NCBI RefSeq assembly: GCF_900166635.1
Contig: NZ_LT800497.1
Location: 1,216,303-1,280,302, forward strand
Length of the DNA stretch: 64,000 bases
Reading direction: 5' to 3'
DNA from: Oceanobacillus timonensis
GTDB taxonomy: Bacteria > Bacillota > Bacilli > Bacillales > Amphibacillaceae
The translations under genes and the position numbers were made by a program. This document shows positions 46,119-58,341 of this stretch, piece after piece (position 1 is the first letter of the stretch; each line of letters begins with the position of its first letter). The notes under the pieces were generated by a model, which did no database searches, was not told the DNA's origin, and saw only the letters and a list, made by a program, of their open reading frames with translations.

Positions 46119-46660
46119 TAACTATAAAGCTCCCAAGCTAATTTTAAAGAATCTACAATATAATCAGCAACCTCTTCAATGTCCTGATTATCTGTGATGA
46201 CTCGGGAATGATGCCTTTCATAAATTGGCTGGCGGTCATCAAAAAGTTTTCTGATTTCCTCCATATTTTTACCTTGTAAAACAGGGCGGCTGTCTATTAA
46301 TAAGCTAATCCGTTCTTTCCAATTTTCCCAAGATAAATCGAGGAATAAAACAGTAGAAGTGGCAAAGCAAACATCTTGAACTTCTTTTTGAAGAAAAGCA
46401 CCACCACCTAACGAAATAACTTTTAACCGTTTATGGCATAACTCAGAAATGATGTCTTTTTCGTACTGACGAAAGGTTGCTTCTCCATGTTTTGCAAAAA
46501 TTTCTTTTGGAGTCATCTGAAATCTGCGTTCAATTTCTTCGTCAATATCAATAAAATCTCGATATATTTTTCGGGCAACGGTTTGACCAATCGTTGTTTT
46601 TCCAACACCCATAAAACCAATTAGTACAATGCTTTGTTCCTTCAGTGGTATGTTTCTCAT
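46115..46660 (-). CDS. aroK: Shikimate kinase
   Basis: Phosphorylates shikimate in the aromatic amino acid pathway. 181 residues with Walker A GFMGVGKTTIG, shikimate-binding DIDEEIERR, and ISLGGGAF; RPVLQG lies in the lid region. ATG 46660 follows GGGAGG on the reverse strand. The last codons and stop overlap the inverted end of the repeat element at 45751-46118, so the C-terminus may have been altered by insertion. Confidence 0.9.
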   Translation of the reverse strand: MRNIPLKEQSIVLIGFMGVGKTTIGQTVARKIYRDFIDIDEEIERRFQMTPKEIFAKHGEATFRQYEKDIISELCHKRLKVISLGGGAFLQKEVQDVCFATSTVLFLDLSWENWKERISLLIDSRPVLQGKNMEEIRKLFDDRQPIYERHHSRVITDNQDIEEVADYIVDSLKLAWELYSY

Positions 46661-46693
46661 TTTATATTCCTCCCTCTCACGTCATCCTGCGCA

Positions 46694-47089
46694 TCATGAT
46701 GATTGTTGATGGATTGCTTTTCTAGCTAATTGATCTGCTTTGTGGTTCTCTTTCTCAGGTATCCACTTAATAAATAAAAATGGAAAATCTGTTGTTTGCG
46801 CCTGGATGGTTTCCAGTAAAGGAAGAAAGTGTTTATTTTTTGTCTTCCCTTTATCGACCACTTCTGCTGCTACTTTGGAATCTGTCCGAAAAGACAGGAT
46901 TTCGCCCTTAAAGTTTGTTTGACAAATTTTTAATGCTTCTATGATGGCGTGAAATTCAGCTTCATGATTTGACATATATGGCAGGGGAACAGCATATTCC
47001 AGCTTCTTTTCCCCGGACTTTATATAGATGCCGGCACCGCTTTTTTCTATTTTCATGTTTGTGGCTCCGTCCGTGTATACCTGGATCAA
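46694..47089 (-). CDS. RNase H-like protein
   Basis: 131-residue RNase HI-fold protein. Acidic residues in the expected places: YTDGAT (first Asp), HEAEFHAIIEAL (Glu), RTDSK (second Asp) and NHKADQLARKA (last Asp). It could cut RNA in RNA-DNA hybrids; related Bacillus proteins such as YpeP have not been shown strongly active. Start is TTG 47089 behind GGAGGG. Same direction as aroK, 33 bases upstream of it. Confidence 0.82.
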   Translation of the reverse strand: MIQVYTDGATNMKIEKSGAGIYIKSGEKKLEYAVPLPYMSNHEAEFHAIIEALKICQTNFKGEILSFRTDSKVAAEVVDKGKTKNKHFLPLLETIQAQTTDFPFLFIKWIPEKENHKADQLARKAIHQQSS

Positions 47090-47182
47090 CGTATATCCCT
47101 CCGCTTGCCTTTCTCGTTAATAGTATAACGAAATGTAGACCGAAAAGAAATATGAATCATCCCCTATGTTTAAAAGAGCCTC

Positions 47183-47692
47183 TTATTCATCTTCATGCTC
47201 GTGTCCGTGTTCGTCCTCATCTGCGCCATGCTCATGATGCTCATGGTCCATTTCGTCATGGGCATCTTCTTCAGATGGTTCCGCATCTCCCGCGATAACG
47301 GTTTCTAAAGGCATGTTATGTTGTCCTTCTGCTGTTGTATGTGCATACATTTCATAAACAGCTTCTTCTTCAAATGTAAAACTTGCTGTATATGTGCCAT
47401 TCTCCTGATGAGTACCTTCTATGTCCACACTGTCATCTGCATTTCCTTGCGTCCAGACTTCAAATAAAACTTCATTGGCATCCTCAACGGGCTCGTCCTC
47501 AAAACTGACATGAGCAGTTAAATCAATCGTCTCTCCAACTTCAACATGTTCAGGAACATCAAAATCTACTTCTAAAGCAGGTAATTCTGGTAACTCTGCG
47601 TCATCATCTTCTGCTGTATCTGCTTCATTACTTGAACAAGCGGCTAGCAGAGCCGTAAGAATAATCACCAAAAAAAATAATTGCTTCTTCAT
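47183..47692 (-). CDS. YtkA-like lipoprotein with His-rich tail
   Basis: 169-residue exported lipoprotein: signal helix with lipobox LLAAC (Cys19), an acidic linker, an immunoglobulin-like YtkA/FixH-type domain (about 35-130, with GTYTASFTFEEEAVYEMYAH), and a C-terminal tail from about 140 dense in His, Asp and Glu (MDHEHHEHGADEDEHGHEHE) likely to bind metal ions. ATG 47692 follows AAAGGGG; upstream residues to 47740 lack a ribosome site. First gene of the reverse-strand group. Confidence 0.85.
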   Translation of the reverse strand: MKKQLFFLVIILTALLAACSSNEADTAEDDDAELPELPALEVDFDVPEHVEVGETIDLTAHVSFEDEPVEDANEVLFEVWTQGNADDSVDIEGTHQENGTYTASFTFEEEAVYEMYAHTTAEGQHNMPLETVIAGDAEPSEEDAHDEMDHEHHEHGADEDEHGHEHEDE

Positions 47693-47805
47693 TGGTTGTA
47701 TCCCCTTTCTATTACATTCTCCCGGTACCCAGTATAGCATGAATACACTCGAAAAAGGTTGAAAAAATTATGACATATCTATTTCTTTCCCGGGGATATC
47801 TCGAC

Positions 47806-47831
47806 TATAATAAAAGGAGGGAGGGAAAAAG
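47806..47831 (+). promoter_or_regulatory. Possible promoter of the FAH-family gene
   Basis: TATAAT (47806-47811) directly before AAAAGGAGGGAGGG; the leader would be only about 14 bases. No good -35. Confidence 0.35.
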
Positions 47832-48716
47832 ATGAAATTAGTAGCTTACCAGAAAGAGAAAGATGAAAATTACCGTGTTGGGGTCGTAACCGATTCTGAT
47901 ACCGTTGCAGACGTGGAAACATTATCCAAACAATTTGGTGAAAAAACGCTTCCTGCGGATCCGACTGCTTTTTATACACAGGGAGAAGAACATATTGAAG
48001 CATTGCGGAAGATTTTTTCAAAAGCAGAAGGGTATGAAACATTGTCACTTCAGGATGTTCATTTGGGGATGCCGCTTGGAAAAGCTAAAAAAGTGATTTG
48101 TATTGGGAAAAATTATCAAGAGCATGTTCATGAAATGAAATCAGATATTCCGGATTATCCTGTTTTATTTGCTAAATTTGATAATGCGATTATTGGACCG
48201 GAAGATGCTATTTTTTATCCATCCATTACTGAAAAATTAGACTATGAAGTGGAACTAACCGTGGTTATCGGGAAAACGGCTTCAAAAGTTAAAAAAGAAG
48301 ATGCTTTTGATTATATTGCCGGATACACACTTGCCAATGATACGTCGGCGCGTGATATGCAAAAACGCACACCACAGTGGCTGCAAGGGAAATCATTAGA
48401 TCATACGACACCTGTAGGACCTTGGGTTGTTACAAAGGAAGAAGTGGATAATCCGCATGCATTAAATATCCGTTCTTATGTAAATGGCGAAGTGCGTCAG
48501 TCTTCTAATACAGAGCATCTTATTTTTGATATTCCTTTCTTAATGAACTTTATTTCCGAAATCATGACGTTGGAGCCTGGAGATATCATTTTAACAGGGA
48601 CCCCACATGGTGTCGGTATGGCGATGGAGCCGTCCGGACTGCTTCAGGCAGGGGATAATGTAACATTAGAAGTCGAAGGGATTGGAACGATGGAAAATCA
48701 GGTGAAGAAAGTATAG
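47832..48716 (+). CDS. Fumarylacetoacetate hydrolase family protein (YisK-like)
   Basis: 294 residues; the C-terminal FAH domain (about 85-290) has IGKNYQEHV, the metal-binding LDYEVELTVVIG (two Glu) with a later Asp in NDTSARDMQ, and GDIILTGTPHGVG. B. subtilis YisK is an oxaloacetate decarboxylase affecting cell width; whether this one acts likewise is not shown by sequence. ATG 47832 follows a strong AAAGGAGGGAGGG. Confidence 0.85.
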   Translation: MKLVAYQKEKDENYRVGVVTDSDTVADVETLSKQFGEKTLPADPTAFYTQGEEHIEALRKIFSKAEGYETLSLQDVHLGMPLGKAKKVICIGKNYQEHVHEMKSDIPDYPVLFAKFDNAIIGPEDAIFYPSITEKLDYEVELTVVIGKTASKVKKEDAFDYIAGYTLANDTSARDMQKRTPQWLQGKSLDHTTPVGPWVVTKEEVDNPHALNIRSYVNGEVRQSSNTEHLIFDIPFLMNFISEIMTLEPGDIILTGTPHGVGMAMEPSGLLQAGDNVTLEVEGIGTMENQVKKV

Positions 48717-48790
48717 TGTCTGTAGATATTGGAACTTGATGTGATAGCAATGCGAAAGAACAATCTAATGAAAAAATGGGAGGGGGAAGC

Positions 48791-50080
48791 ATGCAGCAAA
48801 GTCTCGTATTACAGCAAGCATTAACTTGGAAAATGAATCAATCGCTTCATCAATCTATCGAAATTCTTCAGCTATCCGGCATTGAATTATACGATTACGT
48901 ACAGAAAATCGCGGAAGAAAACCCTTTGATTGAAGATGTCCAGCCTATTGACCAACAGGTATTGACGCAATTTCATGGAGAAACGGATGCACTTGAAAGT
49001 ATGAATGCTTCGAAAAAAAACATGTACGAGCAACTAAAAGAGAGTCTGTATATGCTTTCTATTCCAGAGGAAAGGATAAAACAAGCTGTTCTTTTCGGGA
49101 TTGATTCTTTGGATGAAAATGGCTATTTGGATATATCGATGGAAGATTGGGCAGAAAACTGCCAATTATCTATAGAAGAAACAAAGCAGGCGCTGTCCTA
49201 TTTGCAAGCTCTGGATCCACCGGGAATTGGAGCCAGAAGTTTACAAGAATGCATTCACCTGCAGTTGAAAGAAATGGGTTGTGATTATTCTTTTCTGGAT
49301 GATTTGTTTGAGAATCACTTATTTCTGATTGCGGAAGAAGATATCGGCACTTTAGCAGAAACGTATGCGGTTACAGAAGATGAGGCTGGCAGGTTGATTA
49401 CAAATATGAAACTATGTCACCCGAACCCTGGTAAATTATTGGAGCAGGAAGAAGCGGCGTATATTATTCCAGAAGCAGCTGTTTTTAAAGAAGACGGAGA
49501 GTGGCGTTTATCTTTTTTTAATTGGTCAAGCCCGACCATTCAAATTCGGGACGATATGTTACAGATGAACATGCCAAAAGATGGAGCAGCTTTTTTAAAA
49601 GAAAAGAAGAAAGAAGTAGAAATGCTGAAGCAGGCGATTCAATATCGGGGCAAGACATTGGAACAGGTTTTGCGTATCATTGTAAATAAACAGTTATCTT
49701 ATTTTGAGGAAGGGATAGCGGCATTAAAACCTTTCACGCTCCAGGAAATTGCGGATGCTTTGAACCTTCATGTTTCTACTATTAGCCGGACAATCAGCCA
49801 TAAATATTTGCAGACGGATGCTGGTATCCTCCGGGTGAAGTACCTATTGCAGCGTGAAGCAAGGAAAGGAGAGGGGATTGCCCGGGTTGTGGTGAAACAG
49901 TATGTCCATCAGATTATAGCTGAGGAAGACAAGACATCCCCGCTTTCCGATGAAAAAATCCGTAAACAGCTGGAGGAAACGTATCAGGTTTATGTAGCAA
50001 GGAGAACGGTAATGAAATACCGGGAAGAACTGGATATTCCGTCTTCCTCAAAGCGTAAAAGGAGAATGAAAGAAAAGTAA
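48791..50080 (+). CDS. rpoN: RNA polymerase sigma-54 factor (SigL)
   Basis: Directs transcription from -24/-12 promoters with AAA+ activators; in B. subtilis SigL controls levanase, arginine/ornithine and acetoin genes. 429 residues: glutamine-rich region I (QQSLVLQQALTWKMNQSLHQS), core-binding region, helix-turn-helix (TLQEIADALNLHVSTISRTI) and the RpoN box ARRTVMKYRE near residue 403. ATG 48791 follows GGAGGGGGAAGC. The stop overlaps the next start. Confidence 0.96.
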   Translation: MQQSLVLQQALTWKMNQSLHQSIEILQLSGIELYDYVQKIAEENPLIEDVQPIDQQVLTQFHGETDALESMNASKKNMYEQLKESLYMLSIPEERIKQAVLFGIDSLDENGYLDISMEDWAENCQLSIEETKQALSYLQALDPPGIGARSLQECIHLQLKEMGCDYSFLDDLFENHLFLIAEEDIGTLAETYAVTEDEAGRLITNMKLCHPNPGKLLEQEEAAYIIPEAAVFKEDGEWRLSFFNWSSPTIQIRDDMLQMNMPKDGAAFLKEKKKEVEMLKQAIQYRGKTLEQVLRIIVNKQLSYFEEGIAALKPFTLQEIADALNLHVSTISRTISHKYLQTDAGILRVKYLLQREARKGEGIARVVVKQYVHQIIAEEDKTSPLSDEKIRKQLEETYQVYVARRTVMKYREELDIPSSSKRKRRMKEK

Positions 50081-50307
50081 TGATTCGATTTTATACAAAA
50101 ATGCATTGTCCACTATGTGTAGAAGCACGTGAATTATTGGATTTATTGAATACAGCTGCCATCCCCGTAGAAGAAATAGATATTTACCAATCAGATGCTT
50201 TATTGGAAAAATATCAATTGCTGATTCCGGTCATTGCTTATAAAGACAGTGCAGTGTATGGGAATGAAATAAACATAGAAAATATCAGCAGCCTGTTAGC
50301 GGAGTAA
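50080..50307 (+). CDS. Glutaredoxin-like protein
   Basis: 75 residues with redox motif CPLC (residues 10-13: MHCPLC) and the thioredoxin-fold cis-Pro in LLIPVIAY. Likely a small thiol-disulphide protein (DUF836/glutaredoxin family). ATG 50080 sits on the rpoN stop codon, so it is coupled to rpoN; a functional link is not known to me. Confidence 0.82.
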   Translation: MIRFYTKMHCPLCVEARELLDLLNTAAIPVEEIDIYQSDALLEKYQLLIPVIAYKDSAVYGNEINIENISSLLAE

Positions 50308-50310
50308 TAG

Positions 50311-50362
50311 AAAGACATTTTCTTTGAACGAATAGAGTCGTTCTAAAGAAAATGTCTTTTTT
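50311..50362 (+). terminator. Terminator after the glutaredoxin-like gene
   Basis: A 15-bp perfect stem, AAAGACATTTTCTTT (50311-50325) with AAAGAAAATGTCTTT (50345-50359), and further T. Confidence 0.92.
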
Positions 50363-50446
50363 ACACGTTAGGAAAGTATAAAATTTTAACGCAGAAGAAT
50401 TTCGACGTAGTAAAAATTTTTAGGTACCAAGTATAAGTGCAGTGGT

Positions 50447-50502
50447 TTTGATGGGGCGAGTAACCGCAAATGTCTTCGGTGGGACGAGTAAGCGCAGTCC
50501 CA
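50447..50502 (+). repeat. REP-like hairpins, copies B and B'
   Basis: Copy B: TGGGAC, loop GAGTAAGCGCA, GTCCCA (50480-50502). Just upstream GATGGGGCGAGTAACCGCA (about 50449-50467) is a half copy missing its right arm. Flanking AAATGTCTTCGG matches AAATGTTTTCGA before copy A at 23641. The rest of 50363-50700 holds no credible gene. Confidence 0.65.
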
Positions 50503-50717
50503 GCCCCAACTAAGGCATTCGCCGAAAGGCTTGCACTCAAGAGCATAAGGGATTCTAAGAAAGCAAAACACGCTTTCAAGGCTCCCTTTAACGAATGCCA
50601 AGTTTTCTTTATTGCGGGTCAATATATGGCCAGCTGACTCATAGAAGGGAGGTTTTTTGTTTAAGTTCATAGTCAATGGGAATAAATAAAATGTGAGTAC
50701 TTCTATCAGGCCTTTTC

Positions 50718-50793
50718 TTTGCTTTCTATAGAAGGTATGTTATAATGAAAATTGAATCGGGACATAAAACAACCACATGGGACGTTTTCGAAC
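50718..50793 (+). promoter_or_regulatory. cggR-gapA promoter and CggR operator
   Basis: -35 TTTGCT (50718-50723), 17 bases, extended -10 TGTTATAAT (50738-50746). Downstream, CGGGAC (50758-50763), six bases, CAAC, four bases, TGGGAC (50778-50783), six bases, GAAC (50790-50793): the exact spacing of the B. subtilis CggR operator. CggR bound here blocks elongation until fructose-1,6-bisphosphate accumulates. Confidence 0.88.
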
Positions 50794-50815
50794 CCGTTGG
50801 AGGAGACTGGTTTAA

Positions 50816-51835
50816 ATGGAATCCATCATGGCCCTACAGAGAAAAATCGTACCTGAATTGGTCAGTTTGATGCAGGAAAGGTACACTTTATTACAGCATG
50901 TACACGTGCATCAGCCAATTGGCAGGAGGGCTTTAGCAGAGAGTGCAAATTTAACAGAGCGGCATGTTCGTGGAGAAATTGATTTTTTACATGGACAAGG
51001 TTTGGTTGAAGTTACCTCGAAAGGTATGTTTATAACCAATGAGGGAAAAGTAGTCTTGGATCAGCTGGCTGCTTTGATTGGAGATTTGTCCCGGTTGGAG
51101 AACTTGGAAGACCAGTTAAAAAGCACTTTATCTATTGATAATGTCATTGTAGTACCTGGTGACAGTGACCATAATCCTCAAATGAAAGCAGAGATGGGAA
51201 AGGCTTGCGTGACTTATTTGCAGTCTATGCTGCAAAACGACAACACGGTTGCTGTAACAGGCGGAAGTACCATCGCAGCGGTAGCAGAAGCAATGAAACC
51301 ATTGCCTGAAGGAACCGATATATTATTTGTTCCGGCAAGAGGCGGCATTGGGGAAAAAGTGGAGAATCAAGCATCCCGTATTGTTTCGGAAATGGCTAGA
51401 AGATCAAATAGCCAGTACAGAATGTTATACGTACCGGATCCGATTAGTGATTCCACTTATGAGTTAATCATGCAGGAACCTCATGTGATTGATGCGTTAA
51501 CAGTTATAAAAAACGCTGACATTGTTATACATGGTGTCGGAGATGCGCTGCGTATGGCGGAAAGAAGGAGATCCCCCCAAGAGGTTATTGATTTATTGAA
51601 ATCAGAACAAGCTGTTTCAGAAGCTTTCGGTTATTACTTTGATGTCGATGGCCGTATTGTTTACAAGGTGAAAACGGTCGGATTGCAACTGGAAGATATC
51701 GATGCATCAAAGCAAGTTATCACCGTTGCCGGGGGCACTTCGAAAGGTCATGCAATTACGTCTTACTTTAAACAGGGAAAGAGCAATATGTTAATCACCG
51801 ATCAAGGTGCTGCAGAAAAGATATTAAGAGGATAA
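50816..51835 (+). CDS. cggR: Central glycolytic genes regulator CggR
   Basis: SorC/DeoR-family repressor of glycolytic genes. 339 residues: N-terminal winged helix (about 20-75, RALAESANLTERHVRGEIDFL) and a sugar-binding domain with VTGGSTIAAVAEAM and ITVAGGTSKGHAI that binds fructose-1,6-bisphosphate. ATG 50816 has GGAGGAG about 12 bases upstream. gapA follows by 48 bases; in B. subtilis the joint mRNA is cut near the end of cggR. Confidence 0.96.
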   Translation: MESIMALQRKIVPELVSLMQERYTLLQHVHVHQPIGRRALAESANLTERHVRGEIDFLHGQGLVEVTSKGMFITNEGKVVLDQLAALIGDLSRLENLEDQLKSTLSIDNVIVVPGDSDHNPQMKAEMGKACVTYLQSMLQNDNTVAVTGGSTIAAVAEAMKPLPEGTDILFVPARGGIGEKVENQASRIVSEMARRSNSQYRMLYVPDPISDSTYELIMQEPHVIDALTVIKNADIVIHGVGDALRMAERRRSPQEVIDLLKSEQAVSEAFGYYFDVDGRIVYKVKTVGLQLEDIDASKQVITVAGGTSKGHAITSYFKQGKSNMLITDQGAAEKILRG

Positions 51836-51871
51836 CCTCTTTATATAAATAAAAAAACAAGAAATTCTTAG

Positions 51872-52891
<1,020 letters not shown>

Positions 52892-52940
52892 GTTTATAAA
52901 TGACGTTCGTTGTAAGGTAAGCCTCTCCGAACGGTGTTAG

Positions 52941-52977
52941 ATAGAGGAGGGAGTGATTCCTCCTCTATTTTCATTTT
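52941..52977 (+). terminator. Terminator after gapA
   Basis: TAGAGGAGG (52942-52950) pairs with CCTCCTCTA (52959-52967), then TTTTCATTTT. Partial readthrough to pgk is possible, as in B. subtilis. Confidence 0.85.
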
Positions 52978-53086
52978 AGAGGAAGTTTCAAAAGTCCACT
53001 AAATGATAAGCTGCTAACACAAAAGTTGATATATTTTCCCGGAAGCGGTCGCTATAAGGGAAATCTTTATTTCAACTTATGTAGAA

Positions 53087-53117
53087 TTAGTAGTAAAGCA
53101 AGATAAAATGGTATAAT
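53087..53117 (+). promoter_or_regulatory. Possible promoter of the pgk operon
   Basis: Perfect -10 TATAAT (53112-53117), 38 bases before pgk; the -35 is poor (TTAGTA, 53087-53092, 19-base spacer). Confidence 0.5.
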
Positions 53118-53154
53118 AACAAGAGTTGTCTATACCAAATTAGGAGGGATTCCG

Positions 53155-54336
53155 TTGAACAAGAAAACCATTGCTGATTTACAAGTGGAAGGAAAACGTG
53201 TATTTTGCCGTGTTGATTTTAACGTACCTTTAAAAGATGGTGAAATCACAGATGATACGCGTATTCGTGCGGCATTGCCAACAATCCGTGAGTTAACGGA
53301 TAAAGGTGCAAAACTCATTTTGGCCAGTCATTTAGGGCGCCCTAAAGGAACAGCTGTCGATGAACTTCGCCTGGATCCGGTAGCAAAAAGATTGAGTGAA
53401 TTACTGAATAAAGATGTCCTTAAAACGGATGAAGTCTACGGAGAAGAAGTCGATAAAGCGATTGGCCAATTAGACAATGGCGATATTTTATTAATTGAAA
53501 ATGTGCGTTTTGAAGCTGGCGAAGAGAAAAATGATCCGGAACTCGTGAATGCATTTGCTGATATGGCCGATGTTTATGTCAATGATGCATTCGGAGCAGC
53601 GCATCGTGCACATGCTTCTACAACCGGTGTTGCTACAAAACTTCCAGCTGCAGCTGGTCAATTAATGGAAAAAGAAATAGAAGTTCTCGGTCAAGCGTTG
53701 GAAGATCCGGAACGTCCGTTCACAGCAATTATCGGCGGAGCAAAAGTAAAAGATAAAATTAACGTGATTGACAATCTGATTGATAAGGTGGATAACCTGA
53801 TTATCGGTGGTGGATTGGCATATACGTTTGTTAAAGCACAAGGGCACGAAATTGGAAAATCTCTATTGGAAGAAGACAAAATTGATTTAGCAAAAGAATT
53901 TATGCAAAAAGCACAAGACAAAGGCGTGAATTTCGTTTTACCAGTTGATGCCGTTGTAGCTGATGATTTTTCAGAAGACGCAAATACGAAAATTGTAGCT
54001 ATCGACCAAATTCCTGCTGATTGGGAAGCATTGGATATCGGTACAAAAACACGCGAAAAATTCGCTTCGATTATCAAAGACTCCAAATTAGTGATTTGGA
54101 ATGGACCAATGGGTGTATTCGAATTAAATGCGTTTGCCGGCGGGACCAAAGCAGTTGCTGATGCTGTCGCGGAAACAGAAGGATTTTCGATTATCGGAGG
54201 CGGAGATTCTGCAGCCGCAGTGGAAAAATTCGACTTGGCAAGTGAAATGAATCATGTATCAACCGGCGGCGGAGCTTCCTTGGAATTTATGGAAGGGAAA
54301 GTTCTCCCAGGTGTCGATGCATTAAACGATAAATAA
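53155..54336 (+). CDS. pgk: Phosphoglycerate kinase
   Basis: Makes ATP from 1,3-bisphosphoglycerate. 393 residues with the N-terminal signature [11 protein letters not shown] and the nucleotide-site [12 protein letters not shown]. Start codon is TTG 53155, seven bases after AGGAGG; no ATG fits. First gene of pgk-tpiA-gpmI-eno. Confidence 0.97.
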   Translation: MNKKTIADLQVEGKRVFCRVDFNVPLKDGEITDDTRIRAALPTIRELTDKGAKLILASHLGRPKGTAVDELRLDPVAKRLSELLNKDVLKTDEVYGEEVDKAIGQLDNGDILLIENVRFEAGEEKNDPELVNAFADMADVYVNDAFGAAHRAHASTTGVATKLPAAAGQLMEKEIEVLGQALEDPERPFTAIIGGAKVKDKINVIDNLIDKVDNLIIGGGLAYTFVKAQGHEIGKSLLEEDKIDLAKEFMQKAQDKGVNFVLPVDAVVADDFSEDANTKIVAIDQIPADWEALDIGTKTREKFASIIKDSKLVIWNGPMGVFELNAFAGGTKAVADAVAETEGFSIIGGGDSAAAVEKFDLASEMNHVSTGGGASLEFMEGKVLPGVDALNDK

Positions 54337-54357
54337 TAAAATAGATGAGGTGGACAT

Positions 54358-55113
54358 ATGCGTAAAGTAATTATTGCAGGAAACTGGAAAATGAATAAAT
54401 CATTGGCAGAGGCTACTGATTTTATGGACGCTGTCATTCCTAAGACGCCAAGCGGCAACACGGAAGCTATTGTTTGTGCTCCTTTCGTCCATTTACCTGC
54501 GCTTGTAGAAAAAGCAAAAGGTTCCAATGTGAAAGTTGCAGCACAAAATATGCACTTTGAAGAATCAGGTGCTTATACCGGAGAGGTAAGCCCTTCAATG
54601 TTAACAGATATTGGTGTTACTCATGTTGTCATTGGACATTCGGAGCGCCGTGAGTATTTTGCAGAAACCGATGAGTCTGTTAATCAGAAAACAAAAGCGG
54701 CCTTTGCACATGGCTTAACACCAATTGTTTGTGTAGGAGAAACGTTAGAACAGCGTGAAGCAGACGAAACAATGGATGTTGTCGGTGGCCAAGTGAAAAA
54801 AGCATTAGCCGGATTATCAGATGAGCAAGTAGCACAAACCGTTATTGCGTATGAACCTATTTGGGCAATCGGAACTGGAAAAACAGCTACCAGTGAAGAA
54901 GCGAATGAAGTTTGTACGAAAACACGTGAAGTCATTGCAGACATTACTTCCAAAGATATCGCAGATCAAGTTGTTATCCAATATGGCGGAAGTGTCAAAC
55001 CGGCAAACATTGATGAACTGCTTTTCCAATCAGATATTGATGGAGCACTTGTCGGCGGCGCCAGCTTAGAACCTGAATCTTTTGTTCAATTAGTGGAGGC
55101 AGGTACAAAATGA
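54358..55113 (+). CDS. tpiA: Triosephosphate isomerase
   Basis: Interconverts dihydroxyacetone phosphate and glyceraldehyde-3-phosphate; the point where DhaKL and GlpD products enter glycolysis. 251 residues with Lys in AGNWKMNKS, His in VIGHSERR and catalytic Glu in [11 protein letters not shown]. Overlaps gpmI by four bases. Confidence 0.98.
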   Translation: MRKVIIAGNWKMNKSLAEATDFMDAVIPKTPSGNTEAIVCAPFVHLPALVEKAKGSNVKVAAQNMHFEESGAYTGEVSPSMLTDIGVTHVVIGHSERREYFAETDESVNQKTKAAFAHGLTPIVCVGETLEQREADETMDVVGGQVKKALAGLSDEQVAQTVIAYEPIWAIGTGKTATSEEANEVCTKTREVIADITSKDIADQVVIQYGGSVKPANIDELLFQSDIDGALVGGASLEPESFVQLVEAGTK

Positions 55114-56648
55114 GTCAAGATAAATTAGCTGCATTAATTATTCTGGATGGTTTTGCTATCCGTAGTGAAGAAAAAGGAAATGCAGTCAAGCAAGCGAAAA
55201 CACCAAACTTTGACCGTTATTGGAATGCTTATGCGCATAATCAGTTGACAGCATCAGGAAAGTCTGTCGGCTTACCAGATGGTCAAATGGGAAATTCCGA
55301 AGTCGGTCATTTGAATATAGGCGCAGGTCGTATTGTTTATCAAAGTTTAACACGTGTGAACCTGGCGATTGAAGAAGGCGGCTTTTTTGAAGTAGAAGAA
55401 CTTGTAAATGCGGTAAAACATGCGAAAGAAAATGACAAAGCATTACACTTGTTCGGTCTGTTATCCGATGGCGGTGTACACAGCCATATCAACCATCTGT
55501 TTGCTTTATTGGAACTGGCAAAAAGTTATGATTTGGAAGAGGTATATGTCCATGCCTTCTTGGATGGCCGCGATGTCGGTCCGCAAACTGCCAGTGAATA
55601 CTTGCAGCAGACAGAGGACAAAATGAAAGAACTTGGTGTCGGTAAAATTGCAACGGTATCTGGACGTTACTATTCCATGGACCGCGATAAACGCTGGGAC
55701 CGTGTGAAAAAAGCATATGATGCAATGGTTTATGGTGAAGGGCCTTCTTATCATAGCGCTGCAGAAGTTGTGGAAGACAGCTATAAGAACGACATCTATG
55801 ATGAGTTTGTGATTCCGTCTGTCATCATTGATGAAAATGATAAACCTGTTGCAACCATCGATGACGAAGATGCGATTGTATTCTATAATTTCCGGCCTGA
55901 CCGTGCCATTCAGATTTCCAGAACATTTGCGAATGATGATTTCAGAGATTTTGACCGCGGCGAAAATGCACCGAAGAATCTGGAGTTTGTTATGATGACC
56001 AATTTCAGTGAAACGGTAGATGGACAGGTTGCATACAAACCGGTCAATCTCGACAATACGATTGGAGAAGTTCTGGCACAGAATGATTTAAATCAGCTGC
56101 GTATTGCAGAAACAGAAAAATATCCACATGTTACCTTCTTTATGAGCGGTGGACGTGAAAAAGAATTTGACGGTGAAAAACGTGTACTTATCGATTCGCC
56201 GAAAGTAGCAACCTATGACCTGCAACCGGAAATGAGTGCTTATGAAGTAACGGACGCGTTATTATCAGAGCTTGATGGCGGAGAGCAGAATGCCATTCTT
56301 TTAAACTTTGCTAATCCGGATATGGTTGGTCACTCAGGTATGCTCCAGCCGACGATTGATGCAATTGAAGCAGTGGATGAATGTTTGGGTAAAATTGTAG
56401 ACAAAATTACCGAGTTAGGCGGGCATGCGATTATTACCGCTGACCATGGTAACTCAGATGAAGTAATCACATTGGAAGATAAACCAATGACGGCTCATAC
56501 AACCAACCCGGTTCCTGTTATTGTTACCAAAGATGATATCACACTACGGGACGGCGGTATTCTTGCTGACTTAGCACCAACTTTATTAGATTTACTCAAT
56601 GTAGAAAAACCGGAAGAAATGACCGGTTCATCTTTAATAAAAAAATAA
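55110..56648 (+). CDS. gpmI: 2,3-bisphosphoglycerate-independent phosphoglycerate mutase
   Basis: Mn-dependent alkaline-phosphatase-fold enzyme interconverting 3- and 2-phosphoglycerate. 512 residues; Asp13 in ILDGFAIR, phosphoserine in GNSEVGHLN (Ser63), and metal-binding [11 protein letters not shown] with a later HTTNPVP. In spore formers its Mn dependence makes it pH-sensitive during sporulation. ATG 55110 overlaps the tpiA stop. Confidence 0.98.
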   Translation: MSQDKLAALIILDGFAIRSEEKGNAVKQAKTPNFDRYWNAYAHNQLTASGKSVGLPDGQMGNSEVGHLNIGAGRIVYQSLTRVNLAIEEGGFFEVEELVNAVKHAKENDKALHLFGLLSDGGVHSHINHLFALLELAKSYDLEEVYVHAFLDGRDVGPQTASEYLQQTEDKMKELGVGKIATVSGRYYSMDRDKRWDRVKKAYDAMVYGEGPSYHSAAEVVEDSYKNDIYDEFVIPSVIIDENDKPVATIDDEDAIVFYNFRPDRAIQISRTFANDDFRDFDRGENAPKNLEFVMMTNFSETVDGQVAYKPVNLDNTIGEVLAQNDLNQLRIAETEKYPHVTFFMSGGREKEFDGEKRVLIDSPKVATYDLQPEMSAYEVTDALLSELDGGEQNAILLNFANPDMVGHSGMLQPTIDAIEAVDECLGKIVDKITELGGHAIITADHGNSDEVITLEDKPMTAHTTNPVPVIVTKDDITLRDGGILADLAPTLLDLLNVEKPEEMTGSSLIKK

Positions 56649-56670
56649 AAAACTTACATCCTACATGTAA

Positions 56671-57975
<1,305 letters not shown>

Positions 57976-57994
57976 TAGATCAAATAAAATGCAG

Positions 57995-58042
57995 AACCCT
58001 CTGTTTACGATGATGCATTCATTGTAGGCAGGGGGTTTTTAA
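57995..58042 (+). terminator. Terminator after eno
   Basis: AACCCTCTG (57995-58003) pairs with CAGGGGGTT (58029-58037) with one G-T pair, then T-run. No gene is seen from 58043 to 58341. Confidence 0.85.
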
Positions 58043-58341
58043 TTAGACATTCTTTTATTAGTTTTTTTATATCAGGAAAGGATAAAATTTTATTTTAGAG
58101 AATGTGATACAGTAAAATTTTTGATGGAGAGAAAAAGTAAATTGTGAAAAAGTGTATATTATGAGGGTGAAAATATATTGAAAAAACGAAAAATTTGGAC
58201 TACCAAAAGATGGTTAAATATGATATGTTTGTTATATGGAACCTATAAGTTATAAAAAATATTATTTGATAAATACGAATATTTTGACGTATTGGAGGAT
58301 TTATTTGTAAGGATACGACAATATTAAATGGGAGTGTAAAT

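Noticed and set aside
50361..50676. Two overlapping reverse-strand frames of 72 and 96 codons
   Set aside because: Both fall in the repeat region after the glutaredoxin terminator and lack ribosome sites or protein-like composition.
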